Assembly: GCF_000425745.1 (NCBI RefSeq)
Contig: NZ_AUEA01000006.1
Location: forward strand, 124,001 to 188,000
Reading direction: 5' to 3'
Length of the DNA stretch: 64,000 nt
Origin: Pseudomonas cremoricolorata DSM 17059 = NBRC 16634
Lineage (GTDB): Bacteria; Pseudomonadota; Gammaproteobacteria; Pseudomonadales; Pseudomonadaceae
Positions 16,695 through 25,421 of the stretch are shown here, in pieces. Numbering within the stretch: position 1 is the first letter of the stretch; the number at the start of each line of letters is the position of its first letter. A program made the translations under genes and the position numbers. The notes beneath the pieces are model-generated. The model was not told the DNA's origin, ran no database searches, and was given only the letters and a program-made list of their open reading frames with translations.

Positions 16695-17306
16695 ATGAGC
16701 ACCATTCGCGAGCGCAACAAGGAGCTGATCCTGCGCGCAGCCAGCGAGGAATTTGCCGACAAGGGCTTCGCGGCGACTAAAACCAGTGACATCGCGGCCA
16801 AGGCCGGGCTGCCCAAGCCCAACGTCTACTACTACTTCAAGTCGAAGGAAAACCTCTACCGCGAGGTGCTCGAAAGCATCATCGTGCCGATCATGCAGGC
16901 CTCGACGCCGTTCAATGCCGAGGGTGATCCACGGGAAGTACTGAGCGGCTACATCCGTTCGAAGATCCGCATTTCCCGCGACCTGCCCCACGCCTCCAAG
17001 GTGTTCGCCAGCGAAATCATGCACGGCGCGCCACATCTTTCCGCAGCCCAGGTGGAGCAACTCAACGCCCAGGCGCAGCACAACATCGCCTGTATCGGCC
17101 AATGGATCGAGCGTGGCCTGATCGCCCCGATCGACCCCCACCACCTGATGTTCAGCATCTGGGCGGCGACCCAGACCTACGCCGACTTCGACTGGCAGAT
17201 TTCCGCCATCACCGGCAAGGCCAAGCTCGCCGACAGCGACTACGACGCCGCCGCCCAGACCATCATTCGCCTGGTGCTCAAGGGCTGCGAGCCGGAGCCG
17301 GCCTGA
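16695..17306 (+). CDS. TetR-family transcriptional regulator, RutR-like
   Basis: Ligand-responsive repressor, 203 residues. The N-terminal helix-turn-helix has AASEEFADKGFAATKTSDIAAKAGLPKPNVYYYFKSKENLY. The C-terminal ligand domain, with RDLPHASKVFASEIMHGAPHL and FSIWAATQTYADFDWQI, resembles RutR/YcdC, which senses pyrimidine-pathway compounds in enterobacteria. Here it lies among ureide and nucleoside-channel genes and is tail to tail with the GlcG-like gene, six bases apart. Whether it controls any of them is unknown; no RutR-type operator was recognised nearby. Confidence 0.88.
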   Translation: MSTIRERNKELILRAASEEFADKGFAATKTSDIAAKAGLPKPNVYYYFKSKENLYREVLESIIVPIMQASTPFNAEGDPREVLSGYIRSKIRISRDLPHASKVFASEIMHGAPHLSAAQVEQLNAQAQHNIACIGQWIERGLIAPIDPHHLMFSIWAATQTYADFDWQISAITGKAKLADSDYDAAAQTIIRLVLKGCEPEPA

Positions 17307-17312
17307 AGCAAG

Positions 17313-17753
17313 CTACACCGCCACGCCTGCATCCGCCCGCAGTCCGGCCGCTTCGATCGCGCTGATGGCGCACTGTTCATCGATGTCCGAGGTGTCGCCA
17401 CTGATGCCCACCGCGCCCAGCACATGACCCTCGCCATCGCGAATCAGCACCCCACCCGGCACCGGCACCACCGGCCGCTCACCAAGGCCGTTGAGGGCGG
17501 CGAAGAAGGTTGGGCGTTGTTGCGCATCCAGCGCCAGCAGGCGCGAACCCTTGCCCAAGGCGATGGCGCCCCAGGCCTTGCCAATGGCAATTTCCGGACG
17601 AATCAGGCTGGCGCCGTCTTCGCGCTGCAAGGCCAGCAGATGGCCGCCCGCATCGAGCACCGCAACCGTCAGCGGCGCCGCCTCGATGGTGCGGCCTGCG
17701 CTCAACGCGGCGTCGACCAGACTGACGGCAGACTTGAGAGTCAAAGGGGTCAT
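17313..17753 (-). CDS. GlcG/HbpS-family protein
   Basis: Small cytoplasmic protein of the GlcG/HbpS (haem-degrading/haem-binding) fold, 146 residues. Family features are LTVAVLDAGGHLLALQREDGA, IAIGKAWGAIALGKGSR, PVPGGVLIRDGEGHVLGAVGISG and the C-terminal DEQCAISAIEA. Members are often linked with glycolate/glyoxylate genes. It is divergent from gcl, with the operator-like palindromes in between. Biochemical role uncertain. Confidence 0.85.
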   Translation of the reverse strand: MTPLTLKSAVSLVDAALSAGRTIEAAPLTVAVLDAGGHLLALQREDGASLIRPEIAIGKAWGAIALGKGSRLLALDAQQRPTFFAALNGLGERPVVPVPGGVLIRDGEGHVLGAVGISGDTSDIDEQCAISAIEAAGLRADAGVAV

Positions 17754-17831
17754 GGCTGTGTCCTCTTATTGTTCTATGAGAGCCGATGAATAGAAAAATG
17801 CCTCACAAATAGAGCACACTAAATCAATTTA

Positions 17832-17841
17832 TTGTATACAA
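17832..17841. promoter_or_regulatory. Operator-like palindrome TTGTATACAA (glcG-like side)
   Basis: Perfect copy 79 bases upstream of the GlcG-like gene, in AT-rich DNA between it and gcl. Confidence 0.7.
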
Positions 17842-17971
17842 CATTTTCAAACGATCGTCTTAAAACCTGCCAAAAAGCCCGTTAGCTGCCCTCACGACCC
17901 TTCATCCAGCCATCTTGCAAAAGGGATTGACCTCAACGAGAAAGGGTGAATAAACTCGACCACAGGCAAAG

Positions 17972-17981
17972 TTGTATACAA
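17972..17981. promoter_or_regulatory. Operator-like palindrome TTGTATACAA (gcl side)
   Basis: Perfect copy 26 bases before the gcl start codon, where a bound protein would block transcription. It is 140 bases from the sister site at 17832, about 13 helical turns, which would allow looping. Confidence 0.72.
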
Positions 17982-18006
17982 TTACAATATCAATGAGGCA
18001 CAAGCC

Positions 18007-19782
18007 ATGAGCAAAATGAGAGCAATCGATGCGGCCGTGCTGGTCATGCGCCGTGAAGGGGTGACCACCGCATTCGGCATTCCTGGGGCGGCCATCAACC
18101 CGCTGTACTCGGCCCTGAAAAAGGCTGGCGGCATCGATCACGTCCTCGCGCGCCATGTCGAAGGTGCCTCGCACATGGCAGAAGGCTATACTCGCGCCAA
18201 CCCCGGCAATATCGGTGTGTGCATCGGCACCTCCGGCCCGGCCGGCACCGACATGGTCACCGGGCTGTACAGCGCCTCGGCCGACTCCATTCCGATTCTG
18301 TGCATCACCGGCCAGGCGCCACGGGCCCGTTTGCACAAGGAAGACTTCCAGGCGGTCGACATCACCAGCATCGTCAAGCCGGTGACCAAGTGGGCCACCA
18401 CCGTGCTGGAGCCCGGCCAGGTGCCGTACGCCTTCCAGAAAGCCTTTTATGAAATGCGCAGCGGCCGCCCTGGGCCGGTGCTGATCGACCTGCCGTTCGA
18501 CGTGCAGATGGCCGAGATCGAGTTCGACATCGAGGCCTACGAGCCGCTGCCGGTGCACAAACCGGCCGCCACCCGCGTGCAGGCAGAAAAGGCCCTGGCC
18601 CTGCTCAATCAGGCCGAACGGCCGCTGCTGGTCGCCGGCGGCGGCATCATCAACGCCGATGCCAGCGCGCAGTTGCAGGCCTTTGCAGAACTGGTCGGGG
18701 TGCCGGTGATTCCCACCTTGATGGGCTGGGGCACGCTGCCTGATGACCACCCGCTGATGGCCGGGATGGTCGGCCTGCAAACGTCCCACCGTTACGGCAA
18801 CGCCAACCTGCTGGCCTCCGACCTGGTGTTCGGCATCGGCAACCGCTGGGCCAACCGCCACACCGGCTCGGTGGATGTCTACACCCAGGGCCGGCGCTTC
18901 ATTCACGTCGACATCGAACCGACGCAGATCGGCCGCGTGTTCACCCCCGACCTGGGCATCGTCTCCGATGCCGGCAGCGCCCTGGCGGCGTTCATCGAAG
19001 TGGCTGAGGAATGGCACGCCGCTGGCAAGCTCAAGGACCACAGCGCCTGGCTCAAGCAGTGCCAACAGCGCAAGGCCACCTTGCAGCGCAAGACCCATTT
19101 CGACCAGGTGCCGGTCAAGCCGCAGCGGGTCTACCAGGAAATGAACAAGGTGTTCGGCAAGGACACCTGCTACATCAGCACCATCGGCCTGTCGCAGATC
19201 GCCGGCGCGCAGTTCCTGCATGTGTACAAGCCGCGGCACTGGATCAACTGCGGCCAGGCCGGCCCGCTCGGCTGGACCATCCCCGCCGCCCTGGGCGTGG
19301 TCAAGGCCGATCCCAGTCGCCAGGTGGTGGCGCTGTCCGGCGATTACGACTTCCAGTTCATGATCGAGGAACTGGCGGTGGGCGCGCAGTTCAACCTGCC
19401 CTACGTGCATGTGCTGGTGAACAACGCCTACCTCGGCCTGATCCGCCAGGCCCAGCGCGGCTTCGACATGGACTACTGTGTGCAACTGGCGTTCGAGAAC
19501 ATCAACGCCAGCGATACCGCCAGCTATGGCGTCGATCATGTGGCCGTGGTCGAGGGCCTGGGCTGCAAGGCGCTGCGCGTGTTCGAGCCGAGCGAGATCG
19601 GCCCGGCGCTGCTCAAGGCGCAGAAAATGGCCGCGGAGTTGCGCGTGCCGGTGGTCGTGGAGGTGATACTCGAGCGTGTGACCAACATTTCCATGGGCAC
19701 CGAGATCGACGCGGTGAATGAATTCGAAGACCTGGCCCTGGTGGGCAACGACGCCCCCACCGCCATCTCGCTGCTCGACTGA
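18007..19782 (+). CDS. gcl: Glyoxylate carboligase
   Basis: Thiamine-diphosphate enzyme joining two glyoxylates to tartronate semialdehyde with release of CO2. 591 residues, full length. The N-terminal [36 protein letters not shown] and the TPP-binding region [39 protein letters not shown] are typical. The usual TPP-activating glutamate near residue 50 appears to be absent, as the region reads [15 protein letters not shown]; Gcl is known for a valine there. It heads gcl-hyi-glxR-ttuD-pyk. Operator-like palindrome directly upstream. Confidence 0.95.
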   Translation: MSKMRAIDAAVLVMRREGVTTAFGIPGAAINPLYSALKKAGGIDHVLARHVEGASHMAEGYTRANPGNIGVCIGTSGPAGTDMVTGLYSASADSIPILCITGQAPRARLHKEDFQAVDITSIVKPVTKWATTVLEPGQVPYAFQKAFYEMRSGRPGPVLIDLPFDVQMAEIEFDIEAYEPLPVHKPAATRVQAEKALALLNQAERPLLVAGGGIINADASAQLQAFAELVGVPVIPTLMGWGTLPDDHPLMAGMVGLQTSHRYGNANLLASDLVFGIGNRWANRHTGSVDVYTQGRRFIHVDIEPTQIGRVFTPDLGIVSDAGSALAAFIEVAEEWHAAGKLKDHSAWLKQCQQRKATLQRKTHFDQVPVKPQRVYQEMNKVFGKDTCYISTIGLSQIAGAQFLHVYKPRHWINCGQAGPLGWTIPAALGVVKADPSRQVVALSGDYDFQFMIEELAVGAQFNLPYVHVLVNNAYLGLIRQAQRGFDMDYCVQLAFENINASDTASYGVDHVAVVEGLGCKALRVFEPSEIGPALLKAQKMAAELRVPVVVEVILERVTNISMGTEIDAVNEFEDLALVGNDAPTAISLLD

Positions 19783-19842
19783 ACCCTCCCCCCGGCGCCT
19801 TCGCAGAGCGCGCCGGGTGTGCCATCCATCAGGAGACCGACC

Positions 19843-20625
19843 ATGCCGCGCCTTGCCGCCAACCTGTCCATGCTGTTCACCGAGCAGGATTTTCTCGCCC
19901 GCTTCAAAGCCGCCGCTGACGCCGGCTTCAGCGGTGTCGAATACCTCTTCCCCTACGACTTCGAGGCGGCCGAGATTCGCCAGCAGCTCGATACCCACGG
20001 CCTGACCCAGGTGCTGTTCAACCTGCCGGCCGGCAACTGGGCCCAGGGCGAGCGCGGCATCGCCTGCCACCCCGAGCGGGTCAAGGAATTTCGCGCCGGC
20101 GTCGAACGCGCCATCGACTACGCCCAGGTGCTGGGCAACACCCAGGTCAACTGCCTGGCCGGCATCCGCCCGCAAGGGCTGAGCGATGAGCAGGTGCGAC
20201 GCACCTTCGTCGACAACCTGCGCTTTGCCGCCGAGCGGCTCAAGGCGGCCGGCATTCGCCTGGTGATGGAAATGATCAACACCCGCGACATTCCAGGGTT
20301 CTACCTCAACACCACGGCCCAGGCGCTGGATATCCACGCCGAAGTCGGCAGTGACAACCTGTTCCTGCAGTACGACATCTACCACATGCAAATCATGGAA
20401 GGTGACCTCGCCCGCAGCCTGCAAGCGCACCTGGCGCTGATCCACCACGTGCAGCTGGCCGACAACCCCGGGCGCAACGAGCCCGGCACCGGTGAGATCA
20501 ACTACCACTTCCTGTTCCAGCACCTCGACCGCATCGGCTACCAGGGCTGGGTCGGCGCCGAATACAAGCCGCTGACCAGCACCGAAGCAGGCCTGGGCTG
20601 GCTGAAGACCTACAACGTGCTCTGA
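19843..20625 (+). CDS. hyi: Hydroxypyruvate isomerase
   Basis: Interconverts hydroxypyruvate and tartronate semialdehyde. TIM-barrel of the xylose-isomerase-like superfamily, 260 residues. Metal/acid residues are in VMEMINTRDIPGF and WVGAEYKPL; the N-terminus is MPRLAANLSMLFTEQDFLARF. The ATG at 19843 follows CAGGAGACC. Second gene of the glycerate-pathway operon, 60 bases after gcl. Confidence 0.95.
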   Translation: MPRLAANLSMLFTEQDFLARFKAAADAGFSGVEYLFPYDFEAAEIRQQLDTHGLTQVLFNLPAGNWAQGERGIACHPERVKEFRAGVERAIDYAQVLGNTQVNCLAGIRPQGLSDEQVRRTFVDNLRFAAERLKAAGIRLVMEMINTRDIPGFYLNTTAQALDIHAEVGSDNLFLQYDIYHMQIMEGDLARSLQAHLALIHHVQLADNPGRNEPGTGEINYHFLFQHLDRIGYQGWVGAEYKPLTSTEAGLGWLKTYNVL

Positions 20626-20681
20626 ATCGGCCGTCGTCCCCCTTCGCCGTCAACTTTCATAACTACAAGAGGCAATTTCTC

Positions 20682-21575
20682 ATGGCCAAGATCGGCTTCA
20701 TCGGCACCGGCATCATGGGCAAGCCCATGGCCCACAACCTGCTCAAGGCAGGCCACGACCTGTTCGTCTCCGAACACCACAGCAAAGCGCCCGCCGACCT
20801 GATCGAGGCGGGCGCAGTGGCCTTGGGCAACCCACGCGAAGTGGCCCAGGAAGCCGAATTCATCATCGTCATCGTGCCCGACACGCCTCAGGTCGAAAGC
20901 GTGCTGTTCGAGGCCAATGGCGTGGCCGAAGGTCTGGCGGCGAACAAGGTGGTGATCGACATGAGCTCGATCTCACCCACGGCTACCAAGGCGTTTGCCG
21001 AGCGCATCGCCAGTACCGGCGCCAGCTACCTCGATGCGCCGGTTTCGGGGGGTGAGGTCGGCGCCAGGGCCGCGACCCTGAGCATCATGGTCGGCGGCAG
21101 CGCCGAGGCCTACGAACGCGCCCTGCCGTTGTTGCAGAGCATGGGCAAGAACATCACTCGGGTCGGCGACAGCGGCGCCGGGCAGACCGCCAAGGTCGCC
21201 AACCAGATCATCGTCGCGCTGAACATCCAGGCGGTCGCCGAGGCCCTGCTGTTCGCCGCCAAGAACGGCGCCGACCCGGCCAAGGTGCGCGAAGCGCTGA
21301 TGGGCGGCTTTGCTTCGTCGAAGATTCTCGAAGTGCATGCCGAGCGCATGATCAACGGCACCTTCGACCCCGGCTTCAAGATCAATCTGCACCAGAAAGA
21401 CCTCAACCTGGCCCTGCAAGGCGCCAAGGAACTGGGCATCAACCTGCCCAACACCTCGAATGCCCAGCAAGTGTTCAGCACCTGCGTAGCCCTGGGCGGC
21501 GGCAACTGGGACCACTCGGCGCTGATCAAAGGCCTGGAGCACATGGCCAATTTCTCGATTCGAGAACGCGACTAG
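20682..21575 (+). CDS. glxR: Tartronate semialdehyde reductase (2-hydroxy-3-oxopropionate reductase)
   Basis: NAD(P)H-dependent reduction of tartronate semialdehyde to D-glycerate. 297 residues of the beta-hydroxyacid dehydrogenase family. The Rossmann motif is GFIGTGIMGKPMAHNLL, the substrate-binding motif DAPVSGGEVGA (about 120), and the catalytic lysine lies in GAGQTAKVANQIIV (about 170). AAGAGGCA precedes the ATG. Confidence 0.95.
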   Translation: MAKIGFIGTGIMGKPMAHNLLKAGHDLFVSEHHSKAPADLIEAGAVALGNPREVAQEAEFIIVIVPDTPQVESVLFEANGVAEGLAANKVVIDMSSISPTATKAFAERIASTGASYLDAPVSGGEVGARAATLSIMVGGSAEAYERALPLLQSMGKNITRVGDSGAGQTAKVANQIIVALNIQAVAEALLFAAKNGADPAKVREALMGGFASSKILEVHAERMINGTFDPGFKINLHQKDLNLALQGAKELGINLPNTSNAQQVFSTCVALGGGNWDHSALIKGLEHMANFSIRERD

Positions 21576-21750
21576 CGGCGTTGCCGCTGGTCGCCAGCGG
21601 CAAGCTCTGAGCTGCAAGCTGCAAGCTGCAAGCGAAACCCAACGCAATACTGCTTGCAGCTTGCCGCTAGAAACTTGTGGCTCCCTGTCCCATCCGCTTT
21701 TACTTGCAGCTTGTAGCTTTCAGCTAATCGCTGGCAGCTTCCAGCTGCCC
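21576..21750. repeat. GCTTGCAGCT-type repeat tract between glxR and ttuD
   Basis: Contains three head-to-tail AGCTGCAAGC units near 21608-21633 and inverted copies (GCTTGCAGCTTGCCGCT near 21652, CTTGCAGCTTGTAGCT near 21704), so the RNA could fold into a long hairpin inside the operon. It shares a 16-mer with the tract at 14427-14442. Confidence 0.65.
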
Positions 21751-21764
21751 CCCGAGGAGGCCCC

Positions 21765-23039
21765 ATGTCGGTCGATCCGCAATCCCTGCTCCGCTCGCTG
21801 TTCGACACCGCCATCGCCGCGGCGCATCCGCGTCAGGTGCTCGAGCCCTACCTGCCCGCCGACCGTAGTGGTCGGGTCATCGTCATCGGTGCCGGCAAGG
21901 CCGCCGCGGCCATGGCCGAAGTGGTGGAAAAACACTGGCAAGGCGAAGTCAGTGGGCTAGTGGTGACGCGCTACGGGCACGGCGCCAGTTGCCAGAAAAT
22001 CGAAGTGGTCGAGGCCGCACATCCTGTGCCCGATGCCGCCGGCCTGGAAGTCGCCGGCCGGGTACTGAAGATGGTCAGCGACCTCAGCGAAGACGACCGG
22101 GTGATCTTTCTGCTCTCAGGTGGTGGCTCGGCGCTGCTGGCGTTGCCGGCCGCCGGGCTGACCCTGGCCGACAAGCAGCAGGTGAACAAGGCCTTGCTCA
22201 AGTCCGGCGCGACCATCGGCGAGATGAACTGCGTGCGCAAGCACCTCTCGGCGATCAAGGGCGGGCGTCTAGCCAAGGCCTGCTGGCCGGCCACGGTGTA
22301 CACCTACGCCATTTCCGATGTGCCGGGGGACCTCGCCACGGTGATCGCCTCAGGGCCGACCGTGGCCGACCCCAGCACCCGCGCCGATGCCCTGGCGGTG
22401 CTCAAGCGCTATGCCATCGATGCGCCACAGGCGGTGCTCGACTGGCTCAACGACCCGGCCTCGGAAACCCTCAAGGCCGACGACCCGATGCTCAGCCGCA
22501 GTCATTTCCAGTTGATCGCCAAGCCCCAGCAGTCGCTGGAGGCCGCTGCGGTCAAGGCGCGCCAGGCCGGCTTCAGTGCACTGATTCTGGGCGATCTGGA
22601 AGGCGAGTCGCGTGAGGTGGCCAAGGTCCATGCCGGCATCGCCCGGCAGATCGTCAAGCACAGCCAGCCGCTCAAGCCGCCGTGCGTGATCCTCTCCGGC
22701 GGCGAGACCACCGTCACCGTGCGCGGCAATGGCCGTGGCGGGCGCAATGCCGAGTTCCTCCTGAGCCTGACCGACAGCCTCAAGGGCCTGCCGGGGGTGT
22801 ATGCGCTGGCCGGTGACACCGACGGCATCGACGGCTCGGAAGACAACGCCGGTGCGCTGATGACCCCAGACAGCTATGCCCGCGCCAGCGCCCTGGGCCT
22901 GAGCGCCAGCGCCGAGCTGGACGACAACAACGGCTACGGCTATTTCCAGGCCCTCGACGGGCTGATCGTAACCGAACCGACGCGCACCAACGTCAACGAC
23001 TTCCGCGCCATTCTCATCCTCGAGCAGACCTATCCATGA
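21765..23039 (+). CDS. ttuD: Glycerate 2-kinase / hydroxypyruvate reductase family (TtuD, MOFRL)
   Basis: Member of the MOFRL/DUF4147 family annotated as hydroxypyruvate reductase TtuD and, biochemically, as glycerate 2-kinase; it would pass glycerate towards 2-phosphoglycerate and pyruvate kinase. 424 residues. Visible are VIVIGAGKAAAAMAEVVEKHW, VIFLLSGGGSALLALPA, NCVRKHLSAIKGGRLAK and the C-terminal MOFRL domain with LSGGETTVTVRGNGRGGRNAE. Its stop overlaps the pyruvate kinase start by four bases. Confidence 0.92.
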   Translation: MSVDPQSLLRSLFDTAIAAAHPRQVLEPYLPADRSGRVIVIGAGKAAAAMAEVVEKHWQGEVSGLVVTRYGHGASCQKIEVVEAAHPVPDAAGLEVAGRVLKMVSDLSEDDRVIFLLSGGGSALLALPAAGLTLADKQQVNKALLKSGATIGEMNCVRKHLSAIKGGRLAKACWPATVYTYAISDVPGDLATVIASGPTVADPSTRADALAVLKRYAIDAPQAVLDWLNDPASETLKADDPMLSRSHFQLIAKPQQSLEAAAVKARQAGFSALILGDLEGESREVAKVHAGIARQIVKHSQPLKPPCVILSGGETTVTVRGNGRGGRNAEFLLSLTDSLKGLPGVYALAGDTDGIDGSEDNAGALMTPDSYARASALGLSASAELDDNNGYGYFQALDGLIVTEPTRTNVNDFRAILILEQTYP

Positions 23040-24451
23040 ACCACGATAAAAAGGTCAAGATCCTCGCCACCCTCGGCCCGGCCACCGCCAGCCTCGATGA
23101 CGTGCGGCAACTGGCCGAGGCTGGGGTCAACTTGTTCCGCCTCAACTTCAGCCATGGCGAGCACGCCGACCATGCGCTGCGCTACGGCTGGATTCGTCAG
23201 GTCGAGCAGCAGTTGAACTGCCCGCTGGGCATTCTCATGGACTTGCAAGGGCCGAAACTGCGGGTCGGTCGCTTCGAAGCGGGCAAGGTCGAACTGCGCC
23301 GCGGCCAGGCCCTGCGCCTGGACCTCGACCCGACGCCGGGCGATGCCCAGCGGGTCAACCTGCCGCACCCGGAAATCATCGCCGCCCTGCGCCCTGGCAT
23401 GCACCTGTTGCTGGACGACGGCAAACTACGCCTGCGGGTCACGGCCACCCATGCCGAGGCCATCGACACCGAGGTCGTGGACGGCGGCGAGCTGTCCGAT
23501 CGCAAAGGGGTCAACGTGCCCGAGGCGGTGCTGGCGCTGTCGCCGCTGACCGAAAAAGATCGCCGCGACCTGGCATTTGGCCTTGAGCTGGGGGTGGACT
23601 GGGTGGCGTTGTCGTTCGTGCAGCGCCCGCAAGACATTCTCGAAGCCCGCGAGCTGATCGGCGAACGCGCCTACCTGATGGCGAAAATCGAAAAGCCTTC
23701 GGCGGTCGAGCACCTGCCGGCCATCGCCGAGCAGGCCGACGCGATCATGGTCGCCCGCGGCGACCTGGGCGTCGAAGTGCCGGCCGAAAGCGTGCCACAG
23801 ATTCAGAAGCGCATCATCGCCACCTGCCGCCAGCTCGGCAAACCGGTGGTGGTGGCCACGCAGATGCTCGAATCCATGCGCTTTGCCTCGACCCCGACCC
23901 GCGCCGAGGTCACCGACGTGGCCAACGCCGTGGCCGAGGGCGCCGACACGTTGATGCTGTCGGCCGAGACCGCCTCGGGCGATTACCCGCTCGAAGCCGT
24001 GCAGATGATGAGCAAGATCATCCGCCAGGTGGAAAACGGCCCGGACTACCAGGCCCAGCTCGACGTCGGCAGGCCCAAGGCCGAGGCAACGGTCAGCGAC
24101 GCCATCAGCTGTGCGATTCGGCGCATCAGCGGCATTCTGCCGGTGGCGGTGCTGGTCAACTACAGCGAGTCTGGCGCCTCGACCCTGCGCGCTGCCCGCG
24201 AGCGACCGCGCGCGCCGATTCTCAACCTGACCCCGAACCTCATCACCGCGCGGCGCCTGAGCGTGGTCTGGGGGGTGCGCTCGGTGGTCAACGACCGCCT
24301 GCATCAGGTCGACGAAATCTGCTCGACCGCCCTGGAGATCGCCCAGGCGCAAGGCATGGCGCAGCGCGGTGACACTGTGCTGATCACTGCCGGTGTGCCT
24401 TTTGGCAAGCCAGGCACGACTAACACGCTGCGGGTGGAAACCTTGCTGTAA
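23036..24451 (+). CDS. pyk: Pyruvate kinase
   Basis: Phosphoenolpyruvate to pyruvate with ATP formation; here the last step of glyoxylate use. 471 residues. It starts KVKILATLGPATASLDDV, has LNFSHGEHADH, the active-site IEKPSAVEHLPAIAEQADAIMVARGDLGVEVP, and TQMLESM. The overlap with ttuD means translational coupling, so this isozyme is dedicated to the glycerate branch. A CGGGTCG/CGACCCG hairpin without a T run follows at 24458-24476. Confidence 0.95.
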   Translation: MNHDKKVKILATLGPATASLDDVRQLAEAGVNLFRLNFSHGEHADHALRYGWIRQVEQQLNCPLGILMDLQGPKLRVGRFEAGKVELRRGQALRLDLDPTPGDAQRVNLPHPEIIAALRPGMHLLLDDGKLRLRVTATHAEAIDTEVVDGGELSDRKGVNVPEAVLALSPLTEKDRRDLAFGLELGVDWVALSFVQRPQDILEARELIGERAYLMAKIEKPSAVEHLPAIAEQADAIMVARGDLGVEVPAESVPQIQKRIIATCRQLGKPVVVATQMLESMRFASTPTRAEVTDVANAVAEGADTLMLSAETASGDYPLEAVQMMSKIIRQVENGPDYQAQLDVGRPKAEATVSDAISCAIRRISGILPVAVLVNYSESGASTLRAARERPRAPILNLTPNLITARRLSVVWGVRSVVNDRLHQVDEICSTALEIAQAQGMAQRGDTVLITAGVPFGKPGTTNTLRVETLL

Positions 24452-24554
24452 ACACTGCGGGTCGCCCGGCGACCCGTGGCTTGAACCTGACACGTGCGGA
24501 CAACCGTGGCTCACAGAGGCCGACCGCTTCCCTGCTCACCTGACAGACAGCCCC

Positions 24555-25421
24555 ATGCCCCGCGAACCTTCTGCCATTCCCTGCCCCGACTGGGCCACGG
24601 CCCTGCTCAACGGCTTCAGCCAGGTACTGCTGTTGCGCAGCCCGCTGTGCGGCCTGTGCTGCCTGCTGGCCATCGTGCTGAGCGCTCCGAACCTGGTCGG
24701 CGGCGCCCTGCTCGGCGCCCTCGCCGGCCTGCTCACCGCCCAGCGCCGCGGCTACGACCGCGCCGATCGTCAGGCTGGGCTGTACAGCTACAACGGCGTG
24801 CTGATCGGCATCCTGATCAGCGCGGTGCTGCCATGGTCGGCCATCGTACCGCCGCTGATCATCGCCGCCGGCGGCCTGTCGAGCATCATCACGCACCAAT
24901 GGCGCAAACGCGGCGGCAAGCTGCTGGTGGCTTACACGGCGCCGTTCGTGCTATTGGGTTGGGGCGTGCTGGCGCTGGCAACGCCTGGAATAACGAGCCC
25001 TGTGGCTGCCAACCCGGTCAGCGGAGTCTTGCGAGGGGTTGGGCAAATCTTTTTGCTCGACAAACCCATGGCCGGACTGTGCATTGCCGTTGGGATGTAC
25101 CTGGCACATCCTTACGCCGCGACTTGGGCGCTGATCGGCTCAGTGCTTGGCGGCGGTGTTGCGCTGCTGCTCGGGGAAGCGCAAACGGCGTGGATGGGGC
25201 TGTATGGATTCAATGCGGCGTTGGCAGCGCTGGCCTTCAGTCGTCACAACGAGCGGCCATGGTTGACACTGGTGGCCATCAGCATCTGCCTGCTGATGCA
25301 GTTCCTGTTTGGGTTGCTACAACATCCGGCTCTGACCGCCCCTTTCGTGAGCGCGTGCTGGGTGCTGCACATAGGCGGTCAGCTATTGCCGCGCCTACCC
25401 AACCGAATGTCGCGGGCATAG
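24555..25421 (+). CDS. Urea transporter (UT family)
   Basis: Inner-membrane urea channel, 288 residues, about ten hydrophobic helices. UT-family signatures are GFSQVLLLRSPLCGL near the N-terminus, YSYNGVLIGILISAVLPWS and PFVLLGWGVLAL. I chose the ATG at 24555 because the resulting N-terminus aligns with the family; the frame is open further upstream inside pyk's end. It follows the pathway whose AllA step produces urea; no urease is in the window. Its last 43 bases overlap the end of the minus-strand RHS gene. Confidence 0.85.
   Translation: MPREPSAIPCPDWATALLNGFSQVLLLRSPLCGLCCLLAIVLSAPNLVGGALLGALAGLLTAQRRGYDRADRQAGLYSYNGVLIGILISAVLPWSAIVPPLIIAAGGLSSIITHQWRKRGGKLLVAYTAPFVLLGWGVLALATPGITSPVAANPVSGVLRGVGQIFLLDKPMAGLCIAVGMYLAHPYAATWALIGSVLGGGVALLLGEAQTAWMGLYGFNAALAALAFSRHNERPWLTLVAISICLLMQFLFGLLQHPALTAPFVSACWVLHIGGQLLPRLPNRMSRA

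Noticed and set aside
16695..17306. TetR/RutR-like protein as the regulator of the TTGTATACAA sites
   Set aside because: RutR-type proteins recognise a different, longer palindrome, and no TTGTATACAA site lies at the regulator's own promoter. Kept only as a possibility.
17902..20523. 873-codon open frame opposite gcl and hyi
   Set aside because: High-GC antisense frame. Both sense genes have strong catalytic motifs; the antisense product has none.
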